From contig NZ_BNBO01000032.1 in NCBI RefSeq assembly GCF_014655955.1, positions 1 to 64,000 on the forward strand: DNA of 64,000 bases. The letters run 5' to 3'. Numbering within the stretch: position 1 is the stretch's first letter; the number at the start of each line of letters is the position of its first letter. Positions 1-10,800 of the stretch are shown here, piece by piece. The position numbers were made by a program, and so were the translations under genes. Under the pieces are notes generated by a model. That model had not been told where the DNA came from, ran no database searches, and worked only from the letters and a program-made list of their open reading frames with translations. This stretch comes from Kitasatospora indigofera (GTDB taxonomy: Bacteria > Actinomycetota > Actinomycetes > Streptomycetales > Streptomycetaceae).

Positions 1-2
1 CC

Positions 3-1913
<1,911 letters not shown>

Positions 1914-1917
1914 AGCG

Positions 1918-3195
1918 ATGAGCCGTGTCGATGTGGAACCCAAGGTCGAGGAGCGGCCGCCCCGGGGGCGGTGGGGCCTGCTGGCGGAGCCCGACTTCCG
2001 CCGGCTGTGGATCGGCGAGACGACCAGCGGCCTGGGTACGGCCGTCGGCAACGTCGCGCTGGCCCTGGTGGCGGTGGTGACGCTGGGGGCGAGCCCCTTC
2101 ATGGTCGGCCTGCTGACCGCCTCGGCCTGGCTGCCGTGGCTGTTCCTCGGGCTCACCGCTGGTGCCTGGGTGGACCGTTGGCCGCGCCGGACGGTGATGC
2201 TGGTCTGCGACCTGGCGCTGCTGGTGCTGTTCGCGAGCGTCCCGGTGGCGGGCTGGCTCGGGGTGCTCACCATCGGCCAACTGGTCGTGGTGGCCCTGCT
2301 GACCGGGGCGGTGAAGGTCTTCTTCAGCACCGCGTACGGGGCGGTGGTGCCCTCGCTGGTGGCCAAGCCCGACCTGCTGGAGGCCAACGTCAAGCTGCGG
2401 GCCGGCGAGTCGGCGGTGGAGATCGCCGGCCCGGGCGTCGCGGGTGTCGTCTCGCAGCTGTTCGGGGCGGCGACCGGGATGCTGCTGGACGCCGTGACCT
2501 ACCTGGTCTCCGCGCTCTTCCTGGGGGCGATCGAGACCCGGGAGAAGCCGCCGGCCCGAGCCGCCCGGCAGAGCATCGTGCGGGAGATCGGGGAGGGGGT
2601 GCGGTTCCTGGTCCGTGACCCGTACCTGCGGACGCTGGCCTGCTTCGGCGCGGTCGGCAACCTGGCCCTGAACGGGATCCAGGCCGTCCAGACGGTCTTC
2701 CTGGTCCGCGGCGTGGGCCTGGACCAGGGCGGCGTCGGCCTGGTGTTCGCCGTGGTGAGCGTCGGCGGGCTGGTCGGCGCCTCGGTGGCCGGCCGGATCG
2801 CCCGGCGCTTCGGCACCGCCCGCGGCCTGCTCGTCTGCGAACTGGTGGTGGCGCCGTTCATCCTGCTGCTGCCGACCGCCGGCCGGGGGGTGCCGCTCCC
2901 GGTGAGCGTGCTCGCCTGGTCGGTCGCGGTCTGCGGGGTGGTGGCGGGCAACGTGATCGCCGGCAGCTTCTACCAGACCTATTGCCCGCCGGAGATGATC
3001 GGCCGGATCCGGGCGAGCGCCTCCACCGTCAACTACAGCGCGATACCGGTGGGCGCCCTGCTGGGCGGCTACCTCGGCGGAGTCCTGGGCAGCAGGACCA
3101 CGATCTGGATCATGTCCGCCGTCCTGCTCTCCGCCGGCCTGATCCTGCTGGCCAGTCCGATCCGATCCCTGCGGAACTTCCCGGAGCACTCATGA
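1918..3195 (+). CDS. MFS efflux transporter of the NRPS operon
   Basis: A 425-residue membrane protein with about 12 hydrophobic segments, most like the EntS/MFS_3 type of drug and siderophore exporters (FRRLWIGETTSGLGTAVG near the N-terminus, AGAWVDRWPRR loop after TM2). I chose ATG at 1918 because GGGGAG lies 7 bp upstream; an in-frame TTG at 1903 would overlap the NRPS gene and lacks a comparable ribosome site. It starts 4 bp after the NRPS stop and ends in an ATGA overlap with the acetyltransferase, so it very likely exports the product of the assembly line. That role is inferred from position; the fold assignment is from the sequence. Confidence 0.93.
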   Translation: MSRVDVEPKVEERPPRGRWGLLAEPDFRRLWIGETTSGLGTAVGNVALALVAVVTLGASPFMVGLLTASAWLPWLFLGLTAGAWVDRWPRRTVMLVCDLALLVLFASVPVAGWLGVLTIGQLVVVALLTGAVKVFFSTAYGAVVPSLVAKPDLLEANVKLRAGESAVEIAGPGVAGVVSQLFGAATGMLLDAVTYLVSALFLGAIETREKPPARAARQSIVREIGEGVRFLVRDPYLRTLACFGAVGNLALNGIQAVQTVFLVRGVGLDQGGVGLVFAVVSVGGLVGASVAGRIARRFGTARGLLVCELVVAPFILLLPTAGRGVPLPVSVLAWSVAVCGVVAGNVIAGSFYQTYCPPEMIGRIRASASTVNYSAIPVGALLGGYLGGVLGSRTTIWIMSAVLLSAGLILLASPIRSLRNFPEHS

Positions 3196-3782
3196 CCGAC
3201 ACCGTTGTGACCAGCCTCGACATCAGAGCACTGCGGGCGGCCGACAGCACCGCCGTCGCCGACCTCTACCTGCACGACCGCCACTTCCTGCGGATGTGGG
3301 AGCCCGAGGAGGCGGACGAGTTCTTCACCGGCCCCGGCCAGCGCGAGGCGGTGGAGTCGACGCTGCGCGAGTGCGCGAGCGGCCGGATGCTGGCCTGGGT
3401 GATCGTGGCCGGCGGCGAGATCGTCGGGCGGGTCAACCTCAACAACCTGGCCATGGGCCCGCTGCGGAGCTGCTCGATCGGCTACTGGGTGGCCCAGCGG
3501 TACGGCGGCCGGGGGTACGCGAGCTTCGCGGTGGAGAGCGCGCTCGACATCGCCTTCCACGACCTCGGCCTGCACCGGGTGGACGCCTTCGCCCGCCTGG
3601 ACAACGCCCGCTCGCTGCGGGTGCTGGAGAAGAACGGCTTCCGGACGGTGGGCGTCTCGCGCGGCCACCTGCACGTCGGCGGCCGCTGGCAGGACGAGAT
3701 CTACCTGCAGAAGCTGGCGCCCTGGGACGACGGCGTCCAGCTCGAACCGGCCTTCGCCACCTCGATCCTGGGAGAGTCATGA
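3192..3782 (+). CDS. GNAT-family N-acetyltransferase (RimJ/RimL-like)
   Basis: A 196-residue acetyltransferase. The acetyl-CoA binding motif A is seen as IGYWVAQRYGGRGYAS, followed by the typical RimJ/RimL stretch with LGLHRVDAFARLDNARSLRVLEKNGF. It overlaps the upstream exporter and the downstream amidinohydrolase by ATGA on both sides, which indicates strict co-translation. In this position it may N-acetylate the peptide product, a precursor, or act in self-resistance; the sequence does not decide between these. RimJ/RimL relatives also acetylate ribosomal protein N-termini, but the operon context argues for a pathway role. Confidence 0.92.
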   Translation: MTDTVVTSLDIRALRAADSTAVADLYLHDRHFLRMWEPEEADEFFTGPGQREAVESTLRECASGRMLAWVIVAGGEIVGRVNLNNLAMGPLRSCSIGYWVAQRYGGRGYASFAVESALDIAFHDLGLHRVDAFARLDNARSLRVLEKNGFRTVGVSRGHLHVGGRWQDEIYLQKLAPWDDGVQLEPAFATSILGES

Positions 3783-4609
3783 CCCGCCCGCAGCACCCCC
3801 GGACCGCCCGCCCCCGGCACTACCTGATGTGCCGTCCGACCCACTTCGAGGTGACCTACTCGATCAACCCCTGGATGGACCCGGCGAAGCCGGTGGACGG
3901 CCCGCTCGCGGTCACCCAGTGGGAGCGGCTGCGCGACCTCTACACCGCCTTGGGCCACACCGTGGAGGAGATCACGCCGCTGCCCGGGCTGCCCGACATG
4001 GTGTACGCGGCGAACGGGGCCACCGTGGTGGACGGCCGGGTGCTGGGCGCCCGGTTCCGCAACGCCGAGCGGTCCGCCGAGGGGCCGGCCTACCTGGAGT
4101 GGTTCCGGGCCCGGGGCTACCGGGAGACCCTCGACCCGGTCCACGTGAACGAGGGCGAGGGCGACTTCCTGGTCACCGACACCTGCGTGCTGGCCGGCCG
4201 GGGCTTCCGCAGCACCCCCGCCGGGCACCGCGAGGCCCAGGAGTTCTTCGGCCGCCCGGTGGTCGGGCTGGACCTCGTCGACCCGCGCTACTACCACCTG
4301 GACACCGCGCTGAGCGTCCTCGACGGCGACGAGGTGATGTACCACCCGGCCGCCTTCTCGCCCGGCAGTCGGTCGGTGCTGCGGCGGCTGTTCCCCGACG
4401 CGCTGCTGGTGGCCGAGGCCGACGCGGAGGTGTTCGGGCTCAACGCGGTGAGCGACGGACTGAACGTGGTGCTCCCCGAGGCGGCGACGGGGCTGGCCGC
4501 GCAGCTGCGCGGCCGGGGGTTCCGGCCGATCGGGGTGGACCTCTCCGAGCTGCTCAAGGGCGGTGGCAGCGTGAAGTGCTGCACCCTGGAGATCCGGCCG
4601 GGCACCTGA
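3779..4609 (+). CDS. dimethylargininase / amidinohydrolase (DDAH-like)
   Basis: A 276-residue protein of the guanidine-modifying (amidinotransferase) superfamily. It has the early MCRPTHF motif, the NEGEGDF acidic motif, the catalytic His in YYHLDTAL (residue 173) and the C-terminal nucleophile in GGGSVKCCTLE (Cys267, with Cys268 next to it). Characterised relatives hydrolyse N-omega-methylated arginines to citrulline, and other family members hydrolyse free arginine. Length and motifs match DDAH rather than the larger arginine deiminases. It is translationally coupled by ATGA to the acetyltransferase, so it may supply citrulline or ornithine, or tailor a guanidine group, for the peptide made by the upstream synthetase; that link is inferred. 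Confidence 0.9.
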   Translation: MTRPQHPRTARPRHYLMCRPTHFEVTYSINPWMDPAKPVDGPLAVTQWERLRDLYTALGHTVEEITPLPGLPDMVYAANGATVVDGRVLGARFRNAERSAEGPAYLEWFRARGYRETLDPVHVNEGEGDFLVTDTCVLAGRGFRSTPAGHREAQEFFGRPVVGLDLVDPRYYHLDTALSVLDGDEVMYHPAAFSPGSRSVLRRLFPDALLVAEADAEVFGLNAVSDGLNVVLPEAATGLAAQLRGRGFRPIGVDLSELLKGGGSVKCCTLEIRPGT

Positions 4610-4892
4610 GGCCGCGGGCGGCCGGCCCCGCGGAGCGCGGTCGACGGCGTCGGCCGGCCGTCGATCGACGCCCCGCCCGGCACCTCGTCCGTCACCCCCG
4701 ATCCACGGTGAACGGTGCAGGTCAGCGCCCTGGTCGACGGGATCGACGGCCGGCCCCCGGCTCGATCGACGCGGCGGCCGGGGAACGGTGCTCAAGCGTA
4801 GATCCGGCGTTGACCGGCCCTTGTCAGAGTGGTGTCACCGAAGAGGCGGCGAACAGGGCCGCCGGAGAATCACTCCCAGGGGGTAACCAGTC

Positions 4893-5060
4893 ATGAAGAC
4901 CCGATTCAGCAAGCTCCGGTTGGTCGCGGCGGGCCTCGGCATCGCGATGGCGATCGGCAGCGCGGCCGGCACGGCGGGGACCTTCGGAGGGACGCACCAC
5001 CGGGTGGTCGTCGCGGCCCCGGACGCGGGCCTGGAGGACTGGAACAGCACCGGCTCCTGA
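4893..5060 (+). CDS. small secreted peptide, 55 aa, unknown
   Basis: A short gene with a good ribosome site (AGGGGG, 9 bp before ATG). The product starts with a basic MKTRFSKLR segment and a hydrophobic stretch (VAAGLGIAMAIGSAAG) ending near AGTAG, as expected for a Sec signal peptide or a signal anchor. About 25 residues would remain outside: histidine pair, valine run, and a C-terminus of LEDWNSTGS. I do not recognise the family. It begins 283 bp after the NRPS operon and is followed by a terminator-like hairpin, so it may be a separate transcript. It could be a secreted signalling or accessory peptide; no function is claimed. Confidence 0.65.
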   Translation: MKTRFSKLRLVAAGLGIAMAIGSAAGTAGTFGGTHHRVVVAAPDAGLEDWNSTGS

Positions 5061-5123
5061 GCCCGGCCGCCGATCACCGGCCGCCGGCCCCGGCACGGTG
5101 GATTCCGGGCCGGCACCACGCAC

Positions 5124-5145
5124 ACGGCCGCCGGAGCGCGGCCGT
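5124..5145. terminator. hairpin between convergent genes
   Basis: Perfect 8-bp stem ACGGCCGC / GCGGCCGT with a 6-nt loop, lying between the small peptide gene (plus) and the cation transporter gene (minus). There is no T-run, which is common for streptomycete terminators. Confidence 0.5.
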
Positions 5146-5171
5146 CCCCCCGGGGCGTTCGGCCCCGGCGT

Positions 5172-6215
5172 TCAGATCACGCTCCCGCTCCCGCTCTCCC
5201 CCTCCCCAGGCCCGGGGTCCTGTCCCGCGGCGGGGCGGCCGGGTGTCGGGTCCAGGTAGACCCGTGAGACGGCGGGAAGAGCGGCCCGGATCACCCGCTC
5301 GGCCTGTTCGCAGGCCAGCTCGACATCGTGCGCCGTCGCGGGTGACTCGAAGGCGACCTTCGCCGCGACCAGGATGTCCTGCGGGCCGTGCACCAGCGTC
5401 ACCAGGTCCACCACCTGGCGCACCTGCGGCAGTTCGCGCAGGGCGCCCGCGATCCGGTCCTCCGCGGACTGCGGCAGGGCGCGGCCGATCAGCAGGGAGC
5501 CGTTGGCACGGGCGAGCACCACCGCCACCCGGGCGAGCAGGGCACCGATCAGCAGCGAGGCGCAGCCGTCCCAGACCTCCGAGCCCGTCAGCCGGGAGCA
5601 CAGCAGCCCGCCGAAGGCCAGCAACAGGCCGATCAGCGCGGCGACGTCCTCCAGGTAGACCGCCCTGACGGCGGTGTCGGGCGTCAGCCGCAGGTAGCGG
5701 CGCCGTGAGACGCCGAGCTGCCCGGCCTCCCCGCGCACCTGGCGGACCGTCCGGGCCAGCGACACCGACTCCAGGACGAAGGCGACCCCGAGGACCAGGT
5801 ACGAGAGCGCCTGGCCGCCCGGCTCCTTGCCGCCGCCGGTGAGCGTGCGCACGCCGTCGTTGACCGAGAAGACCGCGCCGCCGACGAAGGTCGCGAACGA
5901 GGCCAGCAGCGCCCAGACGTAGCGCTCACGACCGTGGCCGAAGGGATGGGTGTCGTCGGCCGGGCGGGTGCTGCGCCTGAGGCTGAGCCAGAGCAGCACC
6001 TCGGTCACGGTGTCGGCCAGCGAGTGCGCCGCCTCGGAGAGCATCGCCCCGGAGCCGCCGATCAGACCGGCCGCCGCTTTGGCGATGCTGATGCCGAGGT
6101 TGCACAGCCCGGCGACGATCACCGTGACGGTGCTCCCGGAGGAGTCGCCGGTACCGGGCGGGCCGGCTTCCACGGGGTGTACGGCGGGGCCCGCGGCGGG
6201 GGAGGTGTTCGGCAT
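5172..6215 (-). CDS. cation diffusion facilitator (CDF) family transporter
   Basis: A 347-residue inner-membrane protein with the CDF signature: SGSAMLSEAAHSLADTVTE-like first membrane block with the HSxxD metal site, then THPFGHGRERYVW, and several further hydrophobic segments, followed by a soluble C-terminal domain (about residues 250-325) typical of the cytoplasmic dimerisation domain. CDF proteins export divalent metals such as zinc, cobalt, iron or manganese in exchange for protons; the metal cannot be predicted here. I chose the ATG at 6215; an in-frame ATG 57 bp upstream would add an Arg-rich stretch. It is convergent with the small peptide gene and lies 71 bp downstream of the minus-strand AraC gene, so the two could share a transcript. 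Confidence 0.9.
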   Translation of the reverse strand: MPNTSPAAGPAVHPVEAGPPGTGDSSGSTVTVIVAGLCNLGISIAKAAAGLIGGSGAMLSEAAHSLADTVTEVLLWLSLRRSTRPADDTHPFGHGRERYVWALLASFATFVGGAVFSVNDGVRTLTGGGKEPGGQALSYLVLGVAFVLESVSLARTVRQVRGEAGQLGVSRRRYLRLTPDTAVRAVYLEDVAALIGLLLAFGGLLCSRLTGSEVWDGCASLLIGALLARVAVVLARANGSLLIGRALPQSAEDRIAGALRELPQVRQVVDLVTLVHGPQDILVAAKVAFESPATAHDVELACEQAERVIRAALPAVSRVYLDPTPGRPAAGQDPGPGEGESGSGSVI

Positions 6216-6286
6216 GCCCGGCCCCTGCCCCGTCCGCCGCGACCCATGCGCGCGGCGGCGCCGGTCCGGCACGGCGGCGGGACGGG

Positions 6287-7090
6287 CTACCCGGAGCGCG
6301 CCGGCCCGGCGTACCGGCCCGGCGTGGTGCCCACCACCCGCTTGAAGTGCCGGGTGAGGTGGGACTGGTCGTAGAACCCCGCCGCGGTCGCGACCTCGCC
6401 CGGGGGCCGTCCGTCGAGGAGGAGCCGGCGGGCCAGGTCGACCCGGCGGGACACCAGGTACTGGTGCGGGGCGATGCCGAACACGCCGCTGAAGGCGCGC
6501 ACCAGGTGCGCGGGGTGGGCGTGGATCATGGCGGCGGCCTCGGCCAGGGCGATCCCGGTGGTCAGCCGTTCGTCGAGGAGGTCGCGCAGGCTCCCCGCGA
6601 CACCGTGGTCGGGCACCGCGGCGGCGACGGCCGGCCCGGGGCGCAACCGCTCGCGCAGCCGCTCGGCGATGAGGGCCAGCCGGTTCTCCGCCTCGAACTC
6701 GTCGCCCGGGCCGGCGAGGGCGGTGTGCAACTGTCCGACGCGCCGGCGCAGGACGGGGTCGATGATGTCCGGGGCGTCCACCGCCGGCCCGATGAACCGC
6801 TCGTCGAGCTGCGTCAGGTCCAGGTAGACCACGCGCTTGCGGAAGCCGTGCGGGGTGGCGGGCGAGCCGTTGTGCGGGACCTGCGGCGGGAGCAGGCTCA
6901 CGGTGTCGTCCGGGGTGCCGCGCCGGTGGCGGTCCAGGTCGTAGCGGACCACGCCTTCGTCGACGATCAGCAGGGTCCAGGCGTCATGGACGTGCATGGG
7001 GTACGCGTGCTCGGTGAAATGGGCGTGGAACACCTCCACGACGCCCGCCACCGGCGGGCGCCAGGCGCTGATCTCCGGCCGGGGCGTCAC
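6287..7090 (-). CDS. AraC-family transcriptional regulator with cupin sensor domain
   Basis: A 267-residue regulator. The N-terminal part carries an AraC-type cupin (FHAHFTEHAYPMHVHD, then LLPPQVPHNGSP), and the C-terminal part has the two helix-turn-helix units ending in GFYDQSHLTRHFKRVVGTTPGRY, the classic second HTH. I chose the GTG at 7090 because homology-like sequence begins there; the frame stays open much further upstream but that part is a shadow of the divergent DUF2000 gene. The start-to-start distance to that gene is only about 50 bp and no ribosome site is seen before the GTG, so a leaderless transcript from a shared divergent promoter is likely. It may control the DUF2000 neighbour. 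Confidence 0.87.
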   Translation of the reverse strand: MTPRPEISAWRPPVAGVVEVFHAHFTEHAYPMHVHDAWTLLIVDEGVVRYDLDRHRRGTPDDTVSLLPPQVPHNGSPATPHGFRKRVVYLDLTQLDERFIGPAVDAPDIIDPVLRRRVGQLHTALAGPGDEFEAENRLALIAERLRERLRPGPAVAAAVPDHGVAGSLRDLLDERLTTGIALAEAAAMIHAHPAHLVRAFSGVFGIAPHQYLVSRRVDLARRLLLDGRPPGEVATAAGFYDQSHLTRHFKRVVGTTPGRYAGPARSG

Positions 7091-7139
7091 GCAAGGAACG
7101 TACAAGACGGAGCCGGGGCGCACCCGGCAGTCTCGAAGC

Positions 7140-7667
7140 ATGAGAACCGAGAACGCGGCCCGCACCCGGGCCGAGCACCCAGCCGGGCCCGGAGCCGAGC
7201 ACGCAGCCGCTACCGGAGCCGAGAACGCGGCCGGGGCGGGGGACGGGAGCGCCCCCGTCCGCTTCGACACCAAGATCGCCGTGCTGCTCCGCGACGACCT
7301 GGCGTCCTGGCAGCGGCTGAACGTCACCGCCTTCCTGGTCAGCGGACTCGGCACGGCGTCGCCCGAGGTGATCGGCGAGCCGTACGAGGACGCCGACGGC
7401 ACCGTCCACCTGCCGATGTTCCGCCAGCCCGTGCTGGTCTTCGAGGGTTCGAAGGAGACGGTGACCGCCGCGCACGGCCGTGCGCTGTCCCGTTCGCTGC
7501 CGACCTCCCTGTTCACCGCGGACCTGTTCGGCACGGGGAACGACCGGGACAACCGGGCGGCGGTCCGGGCCGTCGGCACGGCCGAGCTCGACCTGGTGGG
7601 GATCGCCGTGTACGGGCCGCGGAACGCGGTCGACAAGGTGCTGAAGGGCGCGCGGATGCACCCCTGA
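7140..7667 (+). CDS. DUF2000 family protein
   Basis: A 175-residue protein. After an Ala/Glu-rich, low-complexity start (residues 1-40) it follows the DUF2000 pattern: KIAVLLRDDLASWQRLNVTAFLVSGL, a central PVLVF segment, and the later RSLPTSLFTADLF and LDLVGIAVYGP. The family is small and of unknown biochemical role, probably ferredoxin-like. Translation starts at ATG 7140, 49 bp from the divergent AraC start, and the gene runs towards the SARP gene with a strong hairpin between them. Control by the divergent AraC regulator is plausible but inferred. Confidence 0.85.
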   Translation: MRTENAARTRAEHPAGPGAEHAAATGAENAAGAGDGSAPVRFDTKIAVLLRDDLASWQRLNVTAFLVSGLGTASPEVIGEPYEDADGTVHLPMFRQPVLVFEGSKETVTAAHGRALSRSLPTSLFTADLFGTGNDRDNRAAVRAVGTAELDLVGIAVYGPRNAVDKVLKGARMHP

Positions 7668-7689
7668 GCACCCGCGCCGCGCCGAAGCG

Positions 7690-7725
7690 GGCCGGTGGCC
7701 GCCTCGCGACGGGCGGCCACCGGCC
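7690..7725. terminator. strong bidirectional terminator hairpin
   Basis: Perfect 14-bp stem (positions 7690-7703 pair with 7712-7725, GGCCGGTGGCCGCC on the left arm) with an 8-nt loop TCGCGACG. It lies between the convergent DUF2000 and SARP genes and can serve both. A small (CAGGT)3 microsatellite follows at about 7762-7777. Confidence 0.75.
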
Positions 7726-7808
7726 GGTGGGCCCCGGCCGACGGGTCGGGGGCCGGCGGGCCAGGTCAGGTCAGGTCAGGGCGGGTGGAGCAAGGAGCGG
7801 ACGCCGGG

Positions 7809-10800
7809 TCAGGGTAGGGCCGACACCAGCGAGGGCTCGCGCAGCAGCCCGGCCACCTCGTCCGCGTCCGGCAGGCCGAGGCGGGTGAACAGGGCGAGGG
7901 CCAGTTCGAGGCGGGCCCGCGCCTCCGGTGCCCGGCCGAGGTCGGCCAGCGCCCGGCCCAGCACCACCATGGCCTGCGCCTGGTCCCGTTCGGTGCCGAC
8001 CTCCTCGCAGAGCAGCAGGGCCCGTTCGGCGTGGTCGAGCGCCTCCGCCGTCCGGCCGAGGGTGCGCAGGCTGTCGGCCAGCCGGTAGCGCGCGTGGGCG
8101 GCCCGCTCCCGGAGCCCCGCGTCGGTCGACACCGTGAGGCACTCGCCGAACCAGGTCACCGCCTCCTCGTGCCGGCCCAGGAAATGCAGCGCCAGCCCGA
8201 GCACGTACAGGGTGTAGGCCCGGCCCGGGTCGTCCTGCCTGGTCCGCAGCTCCGCCAGGACGGCGTGGCAGATGGTCACCGCCTCGGCCGCCCGGCCGCT
8301 GCGCACCCGGGCCAGCGCCGAGTTGACCGTCGTCACCACCGCCCCCGACCGGTGGCCCAGGGCCCGCGCGAGCGACAGCGCTTCGTCGTAGTGCCCGACG
8401 GCCTCGTCGTGGCGGCTCAGGTACTGGCAGATCAGGCCCAGGTCGTTGAGCGCCTGGCGGAGGATCACCGTGTCGCTGGTCTCGCGGCAGGCCTCGGCCG
8501 CCAGCCGGGCCTCGGCCTCGGCCTGGTCGAGCAGCGTGGCGGACAGCGCGATGTTGCCCCGCAGGAAGCGGGCCCGGCCCTCGGCCCGCCGGTCGCCGTG
8601 CCGGACGGCCGCCTCCACCAGGGCCTCGGCGGCGGAGCCGAACTGCCGGCTCAGCGGGGTCAGGCCGAACGGCGTCAGCGCGATCAGCAGGTCGATGGCG
8701 CGGCGCAGCGGCAGCCGGACGGGCTGCGCCGCCTCGTCCGGCCCGGCCTGGCCCGCTCCGCCCCCGTCCGGCCCGGCCGGGCCTGCTCCGCCCCCGTCCG
8801 CGGCGGCCGGGACGGCCTTCGCCCATTCGGCGACCTGGGCGGCGAGCGCCACCGCGCCGGGGGTCTCGGCCGCGGCCCAGGCCTTGGCGTCGTCCCGGCT
8901 GTCCAGGCCGAGCCCGGGGGAGCGGGCCGGGCCGAGCGCGCCGGCCGCCGGGTCACCGGGCACCACGTGCTGGAACGCGGTGCAGGCGGTGGCGAGCTGG
9001 TGGTCGAGCAGCCGGTCCCTGGCCGCCACGTACTCGCCGCCGGGGCCGGCCGGACCGGCCGTACCGTGCGGGGCGCCGGCCGCCGCCGCGCCGGCCGGGC
9101 CGCCGTCCCCGGTCCGCTCGTGCTCCGGGCGGCGGCGGGCGAAGGCGCGCAGCAGGTCGTGGTACCGGTACCGGCCTGGGAAGGGCGAGTCCACCATGGC
9201 GACGTCCACCAGGGACTCCAACAGGTCCTCGGCGTCGTACTCGTCCAGGTCGAGCAGGGCGGCGGCGGCCGCGAGGCCGATGTCCGGCCCGTCGACACTG
9301 GCGGCCAGCCGGAAGGCCCGGGACTGGTCGGCGGTGAGCTGGCGGTAGCTCAGTTCGAAGGCGGCCTCGACGGCGAGGTCACCGATCCGCAGCTCGTCGA
9401 TCCGGCGCCGCTCGACGGCCAGCCGCTTGCTGAGGGTCTGCACCGTCCAGGACGGCCGGGCGGCCAGCCGGGCGGCCACGATCCGGACCGCCAGCGGCAG
9501 GTAGCCGCACGCCACCACCAGGTCGAGGGCGGCTTCGCGCTCGTCGGCCAGTCGCTGCGGGCCGATCGTCCGGGCGAGCAGGTCCAGCGCCTCGTCCGGC
9601 CGGAAGACGCCGAGGTGCTCCTGCACGGTGGCGGGCAGGCCGCCCAGCCGGGTGCGGCTGGTGGTCAGCACGGCGCAGCCGACCGCCCCGGGGAGCAGCG
9701 GCCTGACCTGGGCGGTGTCCTTGGCGTTGTCGAGGACGAGCAGCAGGCGCCGGCCGTCCACCATGGACCGGAACAGCGCGGACCTCGCCTCGACGCCCTC
9801 CGGGAGGGACTCGGCCGGGGCCCCCAGGGCGGCCAGGAACCCGGCCAGCACCGCCTCCGGCTCGGCCGGTGCGGCGTCGCTGCCGCGCAGGTCGGCGTAG
9901 AGCTGGCCGTCCGGGAAGGCGTCGCGGATCCGGTGGGCGACGTGCAGCGAGAGGGCGGTCTTGCCGACGCCGCCCATCCCGACCACGGTGGCGATCACCA
10001 GGGCCTGCGGGGCCGGGGCGGCGAGGGTGGCGCAGAGGGTCTCGACCAGGGCCGAGCGTCCGGTGAAGTCGGACGCGTCCGGCGGGAGCTGGGCGGGCCT
10101 GGGGGCCGCGCCGGCCGGCTGCCGGGGGCGGTGCGGGGGCGGCGCCGGGTCGGTCCGCCCGCCGGAGTCCCGGCCGGCCGTGTCCCGGGCGGCCGCGTCC
10201 GGGCCGGTGGGGGCGGCGCCGGGCTCGGCCCGGTCCCTGCGCGGGGGCGCCGGCCCGTCCGGGACGGTGGAGCCGGCCCCGGCGGGGCCTTGGCCCGGTG
10301 GTCTGCCCACGGGCGGGCCCGGCGGCCGGCCGAGCCCGACCGGCGCGGCCGCGGGCGCCAGCGCGGGGTCGCCCTCCAGGATCCGGCGGTGCAGCGTCTC
10401 CAGCTCCAGGCCCGGGGGTACGCCGAGCTCCTCCAGGAACAGCTGGCGCGCCCCGCGGAACACCGCCAGCGCGTCGGCCTGCCGGCCGGCCTGGTAGAGC
10501 GCCTGCATCAGCAGGCCGTAGGACTTCTCGTGCAGCGGGTACTCGGCGGTGAGCGCCGTCAACTCCGGGATGCAGCGCGCGAAGCGGCCGAGCGTGAGGT
10601 CCAGCGAGATCCGCTCCTCCAGCAGCGCCAGCCGCAGCTCGTCCAGCCGCTTGCGCTGCCGTTCCGCGAACGGGCCCGGGATGCCGGCGAGCGGCTCGCC
10701 CTGCCAGAGGTCCAGCGCCTGGTTGAGCAGGTCCCGGGCCTGCTCCGGCTGCCCGGCGTGGGCCGTGCGCTCGGCCCGGGCCGCCAGCTCCTCGGCCCGG

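Noticed and set aside
7091..7720. N-terminal extension of the AraC frame upstream of 7090
   Set aside because: This part overlaps the DUF2000 gene on the other strand and has no AraC-like content.
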